A DNA stretch of 64,000 nt from assembly GCF_030653755.1 (NCBI RefSeq), contig NZ_JAURYU010000008.1, forward strand, positions 1-64,000, in the 5' to 3' direction. Position numbers and translations under genes: made by a program. Shown piece by piece: positions 9,284 to 18,152 of the stretch (positions are counted from its first letter, which is position 1; each line of letters starts with the position of its first letter). Under the pieces are notes generated by a model. It was not told where the DNA came from, did not search any database, and saw nothing but the letters and a program-made list of their open reading frames with translations. The DNA comes from Methylotenera sp. (GTDB lineage Bacteria > Pseudomonadota > Gammaproteobacteria > Burkholderiales > Methylophilaceae).

Positions 9284-10408
9284 CTAATGATGTATATCCT
9301 GATAATTATTCACAATCTCCTGTATTTCTGAACGTTGCTCTAATACGACACCAACACAATCTGCATCTAACTTGCCAATGTCTACCATACGCGTTAATTC
9401 GGCAAATGCATCATCTAGTGACCAGCCCACTTTATATGGCCGACTACTCACCAATGCATCTAACACATCTGCCGTCGTAACAATTCTACCCTCAATGGGG
9501 ATAGCATCACCTGTGATTCCTTTAGGATAGCCTGAGCCATCCATCAACTCGTGATGAAACGCCACAATATTACGCATTACCTTAGATTCAGCAAGTTGCT
9601 GTAAATTAAAGTCCCCTAGGATTTTTTCAATAATCTCAATGCCTTTTTCCACATGCGTTTGCATGATTTTTTTCTCATCAGGATCTAGTCTTCCCTCTTT
9701 TAATAGTATTTTGTCAGGAATGCCTATCTTGCCAATATCATGCAGTGGCGCAAAGAGATAAACATGTTCAACAAACTCATCGGTCAAGCCAATCTTACTT
9801 GCCATTCCCTTTGCAATGACTCTCGAGTAACGTGCCATTCTTTCGATATGCGCACCAGTCTCGAAATCTCTCAGGTTTGTCAACTCTTTCGCCATTTCAA
9901 CAGAAGCAACTACTGTACGTAATGCCGTCATCTCAGTGGATAACGTCATATTAATCAAACTAGAAAACAATAATAAATCGCGCTGCGTTTGAGGGGTAAA
10001 CGCTGCATATGCTAGCGAGTCAAAAAATAAGAACCCTAAAAGCACACCTTGGTCATACATTGGAATGGTAAACGATGATTGATAACCCTGTTCTAGTAGC
10101 CAAGTTGAATGCTGATTACTTGGTTTGATTGATTCTTGAATAGAATCAATGACGCGAGGACTTCCGCTCAGCGCTATATCTGATAGGGACAAGCTATCAG
10201 ATAACTTAATTTCATAGCCTGAAATCGGCACGCCTTGCCTAGTACTATTCACAAAAGTTTTCAACATATCTTCTTTTGCATCATAAATTGCACAGCCAAT
10301 ACGATCTACCACAGGCACAGACTCCAGCATTCTTTCATGCAGATGTCTCAAACGTTTATTTAAAGTGTCGCCATGTCTTGTTACATCAAGTATTTGATTT
10401 TTCTTCAT
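9284..10408 (-). CDS. GAF-like / HD-GYP domain protein, probable c-di-GMP phosphodiesterase
   Basis: The N-terminal half (about residues 15-160) resembles a GAF sensor domain (IGCAIYDAKED, then SSFTIPMYDQGVLLGFLFFDS). The C-terminal half is HD-GYP: LHDIGKIGIP with the HD dyad at 223-224, HHELMDGSGYP at 285-295, and ADVLDAL after it. All main metal ligands of HD-GYP phosphodiesterases are visible, so catalytic activity is likely. No membrane segment is present, so it is cytosolic. A small CxxC protein gene lies 29 bp upstream and probably forms an operon with it. It probably opposes the neighbouring GGDEF protein. Confidence 0.88.
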   Translation of the reverse strand: MKKNQILDVTRHGDTLNKRLRHLHERMLESVPVVDRIGCAIYDAKEDMLKTFVNSTRQGVPISGYEIKLSDSLSLSDIALSGSPRVIDSIQESIKPSNQHSTWLLEQGYQSSFTIPMYDQGVLLGFLFFDSLAYAAFTPQTQRDLLLFSSLINMTLSTEMTALRTVVASVEMAKELTNLRDFETGAHIERMARYSRVIAKGMASKIGLTDEFVEHVYLFAPLHDIGKIGIPDKILLKEGRLDPDEKKIMQTHVEKGIEIIEKILGDFNLQQLAESKVMRNIVAFHHELMDGSGYPKGITGDAIPIEGRIVTTADVLDALVSSRPYKVGWSLDDAFAELTRMVDIGKLDADCVGVVLEQRSEIQEIVNNYQDIHH

Positions 10409-10437
10409 ATCTTCTTGGTATTATTGATCTGTAAAAA

Positions 10438-10647
10438 CTAGGGTGCAATTGGTTTGCTTAAAAACATCAGGCAGTTTGTACCAGACGCCTCAAAAACGTC
10501 ATTACACGGAAGTCGCCTACTTCTAAAATTCAACCCTCGGCACCCATAAGGGAAGCGCGGCTCATAGGTAATAAAATAATGTGCACATTTAAGGCACTGC
10601 TTAGTGTCTAGGTGATTGATATCGGGCTGATTGGATTGTTTAACCAT
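10438..10647 (-). CDS. Small conserved four-cysteine protein, function unknown
   Basis: 69 residues. A CLKCAHYF motif, then TYEPRFPYGCRGLNFRS and a last Cys in GTNCLMF make a four-Cys pattern that could bind zinc. I recognise this as a small family common in betaproteobacteria (C-x2-C, then P-x-x-P-Y-G-C-x-x-x-x-F). It is sometimes labelled a uracil-DNA-glycosylase fragment without good reason. It is followed after 29 bp by the HD-GYP gene on the same strand and preceded by a terminator, so the two genes form a transcription unit. No function is assigned. Confidence 0.75.
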   Translation of the reverse strand: MVKQSNQPDINHLDTKQCLKCAHYFITYEPRFPYGCRGLNFRSRRLPCNDVFEASGTNCLMFLSKPIAP

Positions 10648-10660
10648 AGGTTTTATACAT

Positions 10661-10685
10661 AAAAAAATAGCTACTTTGCAGTAGC
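10661..10685 (-). terminator. Rho-independent terminator after the fae-like gene
   Basis: On the minus strand, GCTACT/AGTAGC arms (10670-10675 and 10680-10685) with a four-base loop are followed by a run of T (10661-10667). It separates the fae-like gene from the downstream CxxC/HD-GYP unit. Confidence 0.75.
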
Positions 10686-10862
10686 CAAGACCTCAAACAG
10701 ATCAACATCGTCATTAACAATACTGTACCTAGTAAGTTACACTAAGACCGCTATCATTTTGTAGGCACTCTACTCACCATCCACGCAATATAACACAAGC
10801 TCGAAACTTGCTCACTGATGCTGTGGAAAATTACCCAATCACGTTTTACAAAACATCTACAT

Positions 10863-11417
10863 TTAGGCACGTCGCCTTAGCTCATAAGCCGCCTGTTGAT
10901 AATCATGAGCAGCCAATGGATGATGCAGCATTCCATTTTGCATAAGGACCTCTTCTGGCAAAGGTAGCTCGTTTATTGCACGCTTCAATGCAAGTTTAGT
11001 TGCCTCGTAATTCCAATCCTGGATCTTATTATCATCAGCAGCATCCCAATGAATAAACACTCCTACACAAATGAACAAATCATTTGCCTCATCAATTGGA
11101 ATCAAACCTTCCTTCACGCTATCAGCCACCGCCTGTGCAACGCCACACTGAGCAGGGCCAAACATCTGCACAGCCTGCTTAGCATTTTTGATATCCACTT
11201 TATTAAACATTACTGTGGCTGGTTTAGCCATCATATTAGGCGCAAGTACTGCCAATAGACCATTAACGCCACGTTTTTGATTAGTGAGTGTATTACAGAA
11301 AGCCACTTCAGCAGGACTACCGCGCGGACCAATAATTAAGTCGACATGGGCAACTTCATTGCCTTCACCATACAAGGCCTCGCCGACAAATACCTTGTTG
11401 ATTTTCATCGTGTTCAT
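10863..11417 (-). CDS. fae: Formaldehyde-activating enzyme (Fae) homologue
   Basis: Fae condenses formaldehyde with tetrahydromethanopterin in the C1 oxidation pathway of methylotrophs. The protein shows the family blocks [20 protein letters not shown] (with the expected catalytic His24), [33 protein letters not shown] and [16 protein letters not shown]-like ribosome-binding sequence precedes the first ATG. Compared with canonical Fae, the C-terminus is longer and reads [21 protein letters not shown]. Several family members (Fae2, Fae3) are divergent paralogues, so this may be a secondary copy rather than the main enzyme. No other pterin-pathway gene is nearby. Confidence 0.88.
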   Translation of the reverse strand: MNTMKINKVFVGEALYGEGNEVAHVDLIIGPRGSPAEVAFCNTLTNQKRGVNGLLAVLAPNMMAKPATVMFNKVDIKNAKQAVQMFGPAQCGVAQAVADSVKEGLIPIDEANDLFICVGVFIHWDAADDNKIQDWNYEATKLALKRAINELPLPEEVLMQNGMLHHPLAAHDYQQAAYELRRRA

Positions 11418-11733
11418 GATAAACCTCTCTCATATCTGCTGTCAGTAAGCATATTGAAAGATTCATCATCAATTATCGTTAGCTACAATCAGTATTGCAG
11501 TCAGGAGCATTCAGGTAGCTATCGACCAAATTCAATCACTCACCTCAAGCTATCTCCTTACCCATTAGGACTATTCTAAAATCAGATAGTTCTACCCTCT
11601 ATATCGTTACAACATCCTTATGATTGAAGCACAGAAGAAATTAGACAAAATACTAAAGTTATTAAAAACTGATGATAAATCAGCCCAGTTTTTCAGTATT
11701 GTAAATTGCAGCTTTGATGTTCCATAGTTAGAT
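11418..11733. other. Intergenic stretch upstream of the fae homologue
   Basis: AT-rich, with no convincing ORF. The promoter of the fae homologue and the 3' end of the Crp-like transcript must lie here. I saw no clear dyad or known operator. Confidence 0.5.
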
Positions 11734-12477
11734 TTACTCGAGCCCAAATTTATGAGTTGTTTTTTTAATGTTAGGTAATAAGCGTTCATACTCTTTAACG
11801 ACTGCTACATAACATTCGCATACGCGCTTTTCTAGCCCAGCGCGATTGAGCACAACAATCTGTCCACGTGTATAACTAATCAAACCATCTTTTTGCAAAT
11901 TACTTGCACAAATATTCACACTCTCGCGAGTCACACCCAATAGTTTTGCAATCATTCCTTGTGTGATGACCAACTTATCATCATGTAGCCGATCGATGCT
12001 CATCAGTAACCAACGACAAAGTTGTTGATCTAGTGCATGGTGCTGATTACAAACGGCTGTTTGAGATGTTTGAGCAATGAGCGCTTGTGTATATAGCAAA
12101 GAAATGAGTTGTAACTTACCACCTAAAGCAAATTCACGCTTCATCACTTTACGGCTAAGTCGATAAGCTTGAGCCTCTGATTGTACTTCGGTACTACTTG
12201 GCATACTTTCACCGCCCATGTAGATAGAAATGCCGATCATGCCCTCATTGCCGACAATTGCAATCTCGCTAGAGGAGCCGTTCTCTAAGCTATACATCAG
12301 AGAAACAATACCACTAGTTGGAAAGTATAAATATTTCACATGGTCACCAGCTTCTGAAATAACAGCACCAACTGGCATCTCAATACGCTCTAAATCAGGC
12401 AGTATGCGTTCGTAGTCATCCGTAGGTAAGGATGCGAGTATTAGATTCTGGCGCGGGTCTTGTAATTGCTTAGTCAT
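11734..12477 (-). CDS. Crp/Fnr-family transcriptional regulator
   Basis: 247 residues. An N-terminal cyclic-nucleotide-type beta-roll (about 20-130: ISEAGDHVKYLYFPTSGIVSL and EIAIVGNEGMIGI) is followed by a dimerisation helix. A winged helix-turn-helix follows at about 180-225 (ITQGMIAKLLGVTRESVNICASNLQ). It lacks the cysteine cluster that holds the iron-sulphur centre of Fnr, and the phosphate cassette is not the canonical cAMP type, so the ligand is unknown. It belongs to the Crp/Fnr subgroup with GMIG in the roll. It is the only transcription factor near the fae homologue, but regulation of that gene is not shown. Confidence 0.88.
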   Translation of the reverse strand: MTKQLQDPRQNLILASLPTDDYERILPDLERIEMPVGAVISEAGDHVKYLYFPTSGIVSLMYSLENGSSSEIAIVGNEGMIGISIYMGGESMPSSTEVQSEAQAYRLSRKVMKREFALGGKLQLISLLYTQALIAQTSQTAVCNQHHALDQQLCRWLLMSIDRLHDDKLVITQGMIAKLLGVTRESVNICASNLQKDGLISYTRGQIVVLNRAGLEKRVCECYVAVVKEYERLLPNIKKTTHKFGLE

Positions 12478-12557
12478 ACGGAATATCTCTATTAATTGCT
12501 AATGTGAATAAGGCTAGGACAACACCTTACGGTACCACCTACTGGCGCCACATACGC

Positions 12558-12590
12558 ACAACCCCCCCATTTAAAAAATGGAGGGGTTGT
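12558..12590. terminator. GC-rich hairpin downstream of the autotransporter remnant
   Basis: Arms ACAACCCC...ATTT (12558-12572) and AAAT...GGGGTTGT (12576-12590) form a long stem with one mismatched region and a very short loop. It lies just 3' of the decayed minus-strand autotransporter gene and is probably its original terminator. Confidence 0.55.
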
Positions 12591-12618
12591 CAAATATCTA
12601 AACCAGTGTGCTATGTGT

Positions 12619-13310
12619 TTAGAATTTTAAATTTGCGATCAAAGATACTTGATGTGATGAGTAATCACTATTGTTCTATCGGTAATCGTATAGGCCTTTA
12701 ACTGACCAAGCATTATCTTCGCAATTACAATATGACATAGTAAATCCTGCACCAACATTATATAAATCTCGGTTTTGCTTAATCCCTTGCATATTAAAGG
12801 CAGATCCACCACCTGCAAACGCAACGCTCTGATGCATAGTGGTTGAGTTGAAATCATGTAACTATCTTGCATGCCCCTCTGGGGATAGTATACCAGTAGT
12901 TGTTTGTATCATACGCTCGGCTTTTACACTCAAGCTAGATTGTACAAAGTCATAGTCTTGGCTACCTACACGCAGATTTGCATCGCCACCACCTTTTTCA
13001 TTCTAACGATCTACATTAATACGCGACGCCTGTAACGAAGCTAGCGGCGTAATAACCGTTTCATTAACATAAAAATGCTTACCCACTGCAACCAGCCCAT
13101 TATATTGGCTACCAATATAATCAGCACTCAGTTGCGGTGAATGCCTGGAAAGATAATTGAGCGGCTACCATCATATTTGTAGACACCAGCAGTGATAGCG
13201 TCCCGTACAAACCATGGCTGGGGTGCATACTCAAAATAGCCAAACACTTGATATGAGTCTATTGGACTACCCACGGTTTGGTAGACACCTAACCTTGTTT
13301 GTTAGACTAC
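12619..13310 (-). pseudogene. Decayed autotransporter beta-barrel gene, C-terminal remnant
   Basis: Read on the minus strand, pieces in different frames give a recognisable autotransporter barrel. First comes SYQVFGYFEYAPQPWFV then AITAGVYKYDGSRSIIFPG. Next are SADYIGSQYNGLVAVG, VITPLASLQASRINVDR, a stop, and then YDFVQSSLSVKAERM. After a shift come FNMQGIKQNRDLYNVGAGF and WSVKGLYDY. The chain ends HQVSLIANLKF-stop at 12619, with the terminal Phe typical of outer-membrane barrels. There is an in-frame stop at 13003-13005 and several frameshifts. No passenger domain or signal peptide remains upstream. It cannot make a functional protein. Confidence 0.75.
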
Positions 13311-13757
13311 CCCAGTGGTTTTATTTAATTCAACTTAGTGAATTTAACCAAGTATTAAACTTGGATTAGATATGCGCTGATTGTATTAAGGTTAGTCAAA
13401 AATCTATGTGGGCTAACTCACACAAAAGATCATTTATTTTTATTGATTAAAAACAAGCAGTTCAAGATCACCAGACGATGTAAATGACAGTAGATTGAGT
13501 ACTTAATTGAAGTAATTCAATATTTTCTAAACTAAGAGGGGCAGATATTTATTGAAGTAAACGGCTATTTCTAGGATAAATTCAATATTTTCAGCTAATT
13601 CATAAACGCATATGTGATGTAAGTAACATTAAAATCTCGCTCAGAAGTGCAATATATTATTTTTGATAATCGTTAATAGATTTGGGCGTTACGTGTATTG
13701 CAAACTCAATTGCTTAATGCATGTCGCATGCATCTATTTTTAACATTTGGAGGAATA
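13311..13757. other. AT-rich stretch without a gene
   Basis: No ORF with coding character, no tRNA and no strong dyad was found. It may hold further decayed autotransporter or insertion remnants beyond recognition. The last bases carry the ribosome-binding site of the following small gene. Confidence 0.5.
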
Positions 13758-13949
13758 ATGAACTTAATCATCAATCTCATCGTCTATTTAGTCGTTTTTG
13801 GACTCATATGGTGGCTAATTAGCATGCTACCTTTACCAGCCCCTGTTGCACAAATCGTACGTGTACTATTTATCGTCTTATTGATTCTTATTGTGCTATC
13901 AGTATTTGGCATTATTCCTGGTAATTACCTACCGCCTATTCGCCTCTAG
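13758..13949 (+). CDS. Small inner-membrane protein, Thivi_2564-like family
   Basis: 63 residues with two hydrophobic segments (about 3-22 and 30-50) joined by MLPLPAPVAQIVR, ending GIIPGNYLPPIRL. A strong ribosome-binding site GGAGG at 13749-13753 sits correctly before the ATG at 13758, so I prefer this start to an in-frame ATG 60 bases upstream. The pattern of two helices with a short Pro-rich turn matches a family of tiny membrane proteins found in many proteobacteria, with no known function. It has its own long upstream region and a non-coding downstream region, so it is transcribed alone. Confidence 0.75.
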   Translation: MNLIINLIVYLVVFGLIWWLISMLPLPAPVAQIVRVLFIVLLILIVLSVFGIIPGNYLPPIRL

Positions 13950-14205
13950 CATTGATATTCATGGCTTTGAGGTATTAATAACAGGTATTTATTACACATT
14001 CGGCTTAAACGGTAAGTTTAAAGAGTTAATGCGCACTTAATCGTTTAAGCCTTTGTAGGAATTTATCGTCATCTCTATACAAATGCACGCTACCGTACAG
14101 ACTGATTGATTTAACTGACTAAAAATACTAGCAACTAGGAAAATTACCTATCAACTGATTTGGGTACATTAATCCTGACTTGATATCCCTTTAATAGGAG
14201 TTGCC

Positions 14206-14847
14206 ATGTTGAGTCGATACATCAGGTTTATCTGTTGCGTGCTATTTGCTCTCCCATTATCATTCACAGTTAATGCGGCTATTATCCATTGGGAGTTGGA
14301 TAGTTCGTCTTATATCTATACCGACGGCTACGTAAAAGGTGGCTTTGATTTCAACACAGACACCTATGAGATTAACAACATCACTGCTGAGATATTCAGC
14401 AACTATGGCGCAAGCTGCCTCCAATGCACGCTTTATGATGATGCAACAACCTTTTACCATTTTGCGCCTGGCACTCAAACGTATGTAGAATTCAGCAAGA
14501 TGCTCTACACAGACAATGTACTAGATCGGGAGTTTTACTTTTCTGTTAGCGCGAATAATATTGACGGCATTATCTCGCCATTTGATTTAAGTACACCTGG
14601 AACTTACTCTGGCCTTTCGTTCAAGGAAAGAGGCTATTTAAGGTTGAATGACCCGCTGGACCCCAGCATTTTTTCGCAGGATGATTGCCCACAATGCGCA
14701 GTGGCAATAGGCACGATGGTTGCCGTACCTGAGCCAGAAACCTATTTATTGTTGCTTACAGGCCTAGGTATGATTGGCTGGCGTGTAAAAGGGAGGTCTA
14801 AAACCACAATAAAGCGCATTTCAGTTAAAATTTCCTTATTAAACTAG
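14206..14847 (+). CDS. Exported PEP-CTERM sorting-domain protein
   Basis: 213 residues. A signal peptide (about 1-25, ending VNAA) is followed by a beta-rich body with two CxxC-like cysteine pairs (CLQC and CPQC). A C-terminal PEP-CTERM anchor follows: VPEPETYLLLLTGLGMIGW and then a basic tail. PEP-CTERM proteins are processed by exosortase EpsH/XrtA and are linked to exopolysaccharide production. TAGGAG precedes the ATG. The basic tail after the hydrophobic helix is longer than usual (about 20 residues). No exosortase gene is in this window. Confidence 0.85.
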   Translation: MLSRYIRFICCVLFALPLSFTVNAAIIHWELDSSSYIYTDGYVKGGFDFNTDTYEINNITAEIFSNYGASCLQCTLYDDATTFYHFAPGTQTYVEFSKMLYTDNVLDREFYFSVSANNIDGIISPFDLSTPGTYSGLSFKERGYLRLNDPLDPSIFSQDDCPQCAVAIGTMVAVPEPETYLLLLTGLGMIGWRVKGRSKTTIKRISVKISLLN

Positions 14848-15183
14848 TCGCGATTCAATCGGTTAAGTATCGAAATCTGCCACACCTGCTAAAACTAATC
14901 TACTTCAGCCCCTTAATCATTCTTAATATCTGGCTTATAAACGTTTTTTATATTCGGTACATTTTTTAACATGCGTAAAGTAACTTTACTAGCACGTTAG
15001 CGCGAATCTCACTTAATTACACTGCAACAAGGGCTGCTTTGAGATAACAATGACAGGCAATATAAAAGTAAACAAGAATATGCCATGAAAAAGCTAGCGA
15101 TATCGAAATAAATACCTGAATAATTCTTAAATAAAATTGAAGGTAAAAGTTATAGTGATTCGTCATTAAGCTCGCTGCATAAG
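14848..15183. other. Non-coding stretch before the tRNA-remnant island
   Basis: No ORF, tRNA or clear operator is visible. It links the PEP-CTERM gene with the terminator and tRNA-like fragment at 15184-15296. Confidence 0.5.
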
Positions 15184-15206
15184 AAAAAACCCGCTTTTAA
15201 GCGAGT
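15184..15206 (-). terminator. Terminator behind the first tRNA-like remnant
   Basis: On the minus strand, arms at 15199-15206 and 15189-15196 (ACTCGCTT with AAGCGGGT) form an eight-base stem followed by a T run. It stands in the same relation to the tRNA fragment at 15242-15296 as the terminators behind the other two tRNA(-like) units. Confidence 0.7.
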
Positions 15207-15241
15207 CTTGAGGTGATTTGAAACATACTGCTTTTTATTAT

Positions 15242-15296
15242 TGGTGCCCCCTTTGAGTCGAACACAGCTCCAACGGATTAAAAGTCGGTTGCTAAC
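15242..15296 (-). pseudogene. tRNA 3'-half remnant (Ile-like 3' end, Lys-like anticodon loop)
   Basis: The plus-strand sequence from TGGTG onward aligns base for base, with few changes, to the 3' half of the intact tRNA-Ile at 18310-18388: a CCA end, a T-arm with GTGTTCGACTC, and CCAACGGATTA. The anticodon loop here reads CTTTTAA (as for Lys) instead of CTCATAA. The 5' half is missing. It probably marks one end of an inserted element. Confidence 0.65.
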
Positions 15297-15437
15297 GCAC
15301 TAAACTATTGATCAATATAGAAAATCCACATTGACTACGCGTAACCAATATTAATTTTAATATCACTAACTTAGCATAATTTGTATTTACCTAAAAAACT
15401 GAGCACTGCACCAAATTTGTACCTAAATTACCGAGTG

Positions 15438-16709
15438 TTAGTCGTGCGTTAGCTGCCGTATCACTGCACTCATACGCAATCGCAATAGTTGAGCTTGCTC
15501 GCTAGGTAATCCATCAGATTCTAAGTCATCAGTAGCTAATTCAATCTGTTGCATCATTTGATTTTTATAGCGCTCGGCTTGCGCTAATGAATCAAAGCCA
15601 AAATAACGCCAATCTGCCAATAAGGCATCTTGTTGTATATCCCAACGATTTGCAGAAAGCTGCATGGCTAGTTGCCGTGGTAATTCATTCATGTTTGGTA
15701 CAACATCAAACGCTGGTGATAAACGCCATTTACTTTCTTGTTGCTTCCAAATCACAGCATGATTTCTTGGGTGGTCATCATCGTTACCGCACAAGGCATT
15801 GAATATCATGCGGCCAAACAACTCATTTAAATCCACTTGAGGCACACCGATTCTACGTAATGCTTGAGCAAGTAGCGGATAGCTCCAACGCGCCTGATTT
15901 TGTCCTCTAGCATCTCTACCTGTTGGGTATTCCGTTTCAAGTAGTGAAGCGCCACTTATTACCATATGACGCTGCGATCCAATTCTATCAAAGCGTTTGA
16001 TCAATACAGCACAACGTGTGTGGTCTTGGTATAAATTACATTCAGCCATGTTGAGCTGCGCACGTGCTCCCCACCTCATCACCGCATACTCTAATAAAGC
16101 AGTATTTGTCACATCAGTGGCAATTGTTGGTTTAACTAGCCAGTAATCACTTTTATCCTGCACCGTTGCTTTAGGTCGTGCACCTCCCAGACTGGGTGTC
16201 TTCATTAAGCGTTTTCTTAACTCTGGGTATTTCGAGGTTTTTTGCTCTGCCATGAGCTGCAACTCTTCAAGCAACTCATCTAATCTAGCTAGCTTTGGGC
16301 TGGATGCCAAAGCTGGATTGGGATTTTTAGTCTTACTTACAGTTAAAGCTCCCCACCTATCCGCATTACTGGCATGTACTAAATAATCAAACTCATGTGC
16401 AGTATTCGTTAAATTGTATTCACGCTGAATGAGCAACTTACCCCAAGCATCAGGACTAATGTCTCTCAGTACATCAGTCAAACCTTCATACCGTGGCGCC
16501 GCGTAAATAACATGATCCAGCCTAGGCAAGTTAATAGGATCAATCACCCACGGATAAGCAGCGTCGAGATAGGATGGTGCATAGATAAACTGACCGATTG
16601 ATCGCTCACCAACTGCCTCAGCACGGTTTAGAGCATATCGACCAACGGTCACCCATTCACCATTATCTGGTCGCTGCAAGTGCACATAGACACTAGAAGT
16701 AATCATCAT
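15438..16709 (-). CDS. hipA: HipA-family type II toxin kinase
   Basis: Ser/Thr kinase toxin of HipBA-type systems, whose known member inactivates glutamyl-tRNA synthetase and causes persistence. The Gly-rich loop with phospho-acceptor serine is SLGGARPKA at residues 173-181. The catalytic block NALCGNDDDHPRNH (304-317) and the metal-binding SPAFDVVP (331-338) are intact. At 423 residues it is of usual length. Its start overlaps the antitoxin gene by 17 bases, the usual coupled order of antitoxin then toxin. The target may differ from that of E. coli HipA. It lies inside the segment bounded by tRNA remnants. Confidence 0.9.
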   Translation of the reverse strand: MMITSSVYVHLQRPDNGEWVTVGRYALNRAEAVGERSIGQFIYAPSYLDAAYPWVIDPINLPRLDHVIYAAPRYEGLTDVLRDISPDAWGKLLIQREYNLTNTAHEFDYLVHASNADRWGALTVSKTKNPNPALASSPKLARLDELLEELQLMAEQKTSKYPELRKRLMKTPSLGGARPKATVQDKSDYWLVKPTIATDVTNTALLEYAVMRWGARAQLNMAECNLYQDHTRCAVLIKRFDRIGSQRHMVISGASLLETEYPTGRDARGQNQARWSYPLLAQALRRIGVPQVDLNELFGRMIFNALCGNDDDHPRNHAVIWKQQESKWRLSPAFDVVPNMNELPRQLAMQLSANRWDIQQDALLADWRYFGFDSLAQAERYKNQMMQQIELATDDLESDGLPSEQAQLLRLRMSAVIRQLTHD

Positions 16710-17016
16710 CTACACTCTTTTGCTTCGCGCGAACTCTGACACGTGTTGTAGTTACCATTTCTTTACCTGGCGTCATGCATAACTCATCCAGAATACCCAG
16801 CACTAACATCGCATTTAAATAAGTGCTAGCCTGCACAGAGGGTTCGCCGCGTTCTAAACGCTGCAAAGTATCAAGACTGACATTAATTCGATAAGCAAAA
16901 TCACGCATAGGTAATTGTGCCAATTGACGCTGCGCGCGCACCGCTTTTCCCCATTGCTCAAGCAAATGCTCAACGGGTAAGGGTACTGGTACGCTATCTG
17001 ATTTTCTCTTAGGCAT
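16693..17016 (-). CDS. hipB: HipB-like XRE-family antitoxin
   Basis: DNA-binding antitoxin that should neutralise HipA and repress its own promoter. A helix-turn-helix of the Cro/C1 type is at about residues 25-75 (MRDFAYRINVSLDTLQRLERGEPSVQASTY). I chose the ATG at 17016 (MPKRKSD) rather than 17073, because a perfect palindrome that looks like the operator lies between the two positions and would otherwise be inside the coding sequence. The acidic C-terminal tail ends SVDDDYF. It overlaps hipA by 17 bases. Confidence 0.85.
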   Translation of the reverse strand: MPKRKSDSVPVPLPVEHLLEQWGKAVRAQRQLAQLPMRDFAYRINVSLDTLQRLERGEPSVQASTYLNAMLVLGILDELCMTPGKEMVTTTRVRVRAKQKSVDDDYF

Positions 17017-17020
17017 ATAA

Positions 17021-17078
17021 ATACCGATAAAAAAGTATTTATCTATTATATTCACTGTTTTATCGGTATGCAATACCG
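17021..17078. promoter_or_regulatory. Palindromic operator upstream of hipBA
   Basis: ATACCGATAAAA (17021-17032) and TTTTATCGGTAT (17058-17069) are a perfect 12-base inverted repeat. A third half-site makes a second palindrome, CGGTAT-3 bases-ATACCG (17064-17069 and 17073-17078). Position directly upstream of the antitoxin start suggests autorepression by HipB, alone or with HipA. The half-site differs from the E. coli HipB site. Confidence 0.7.
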
Positions 17079-17413
17079 TAATAATAATTGAGTATTACAC
17101 CCAATTATTTTTGAAAGGTTACAAAACAGAGACTAAAAACGTCTACGATACTCTGGGAACTTCATTTGATTATTTTTTAAAAAAATTCAGAGATTTTTCT
17201 CTTAAGCAGTTGTGATTTGTTTTGTGCAGCTTGGTAACATATACCCACCTAATTTTATTAAAGTAGCTAATGTGCCAGCCATCAGATAGCATATGGTCAA
17301 CTCTAATTTATTTTATTTTTTCATTGTCGCTTTACTGTCGTGTAGGTGTCGTGTTGTGAAAATGCTCCCTATAGAAAAATGGCGTCACCTTAACTAGATA
17401 AGGGAGACATTAA
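17079..17413. other. Divergent intergenic region between hipBA and an XRE regulator gene
   Basis: AT-rich and without a coding ORF. It must hold the plus-strand promoter of the gene at 17414. I saw no obvious dyad beyond the hipB operator next to it. Confidence 0.5.
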
Positions 17414-18094
17414 ATGGAAACTACTACTGGTGCACGCCTACTTACAAACGAAGAACTTGGCGCGGTCATTTTACTAACGCGAAAGATTCATCAATGGTCA
17501 CAAGAGACGCTAACCGAACTGACTGACCTCACCACACGAACCATTCAACGTATTGAAGGTGGTAAAGGAGCTAGTGCGGATTCACGACGAGCATTGGGTA
17601 AAGCGTTTAACCTTGAAGATATAGATACCTACAATAAGCCGTTCTTAATTCCAACTGCGGAGGAAATTGAAAAGCAAAAAAAAGATTTCGAACAAGAGCG
17701 TATCACGCTAGCAACTGTTGCTTTAACGACTGGAAAACAGTTAGTTCAGTTAGCTGAAACAACACAAGCTCATCTTTTTACGTCTATGGACGGCATACCA
17801 AATGAAGCCGACAGGTTGCTTGCTGAGATTGAGGATAGATTTACTGATTTCCGCGATGTGCATGAACATTATTCAGCCAATGACAAGGTCGATATGTATG
17901 TCGATTTTCAGGGTAATATTGATGCGCTGAAGGCATTAGGGGTCGAACTATGCCATGCAACGCGGCGCGTATCTATCAGTAGCGCCTCGGCAGACAAGAA
18001 ACCTATTCCATTTATGATAATTTATATGCTCGCATGCCCAATCGGAAAGGTGCCTGAAAGTATGGCAGTCAGCAGAGAAATATCGTTTGGCTGA
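17414..18094 (+). CDS. XRE-family protein with helical C-terminal region, function unknown
   Basis: 226 residues. An N-terminal helix-turn-helix (about 12-65: GAVILLTRKIHQWSQETLTELTDLTTRTIQRIEGG) resembles Cro/C1 regulators. Residues 80-170 are charged and helical, and the last about 50 form an uncertain tail with a hydrophobic patch (PIPFMIIYMLACPIG). GGGAGAC before the ATG is a good ribosome-binding site. It sits beside hipBA between tRNA remnants. It may be a second antitoxin-like regulator or cargo of the same island. No partner toxin gene is visible next to it. Confidence 0.75.
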   Translation: METTTGARLLTNEELGAVILLTRKIHQWSQETLTELTDLTTRTIQRIEGGKGASADSRRALGKAFNLEDIDTYNKPFLIPTAEEIEKQKKDFEQERITLATVALTTGKQLVQLAETTQAHLFTSMDGIPNEADRLLAEIEDRFTDFRDVHEHYSANDKVDMYVDFQGNIDALKALGVELCHATRRVSISSASADKKPIPFMIIYMLACPIGKVPESMAVSREISFG

Positions 18095-18152
18095 TCTTAG
18101 ACTAATCTGGAAGCTTAATAAGATTAGGGTTACTACGCAACCACCCCAAAAG

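Noticed and set aside
11607-11789. 60-residue open frame on the minus strand
   Set aside because: AT-rich, overlaps the 3' end of the Crp-like gene, no ribosome-binding site.
12639-12872. 77-residue open frame on the minus strand
   Set aside because: It is a shifted frame of the decayed autotransporter; the frame beside it, not this one, gives barrel motifs.
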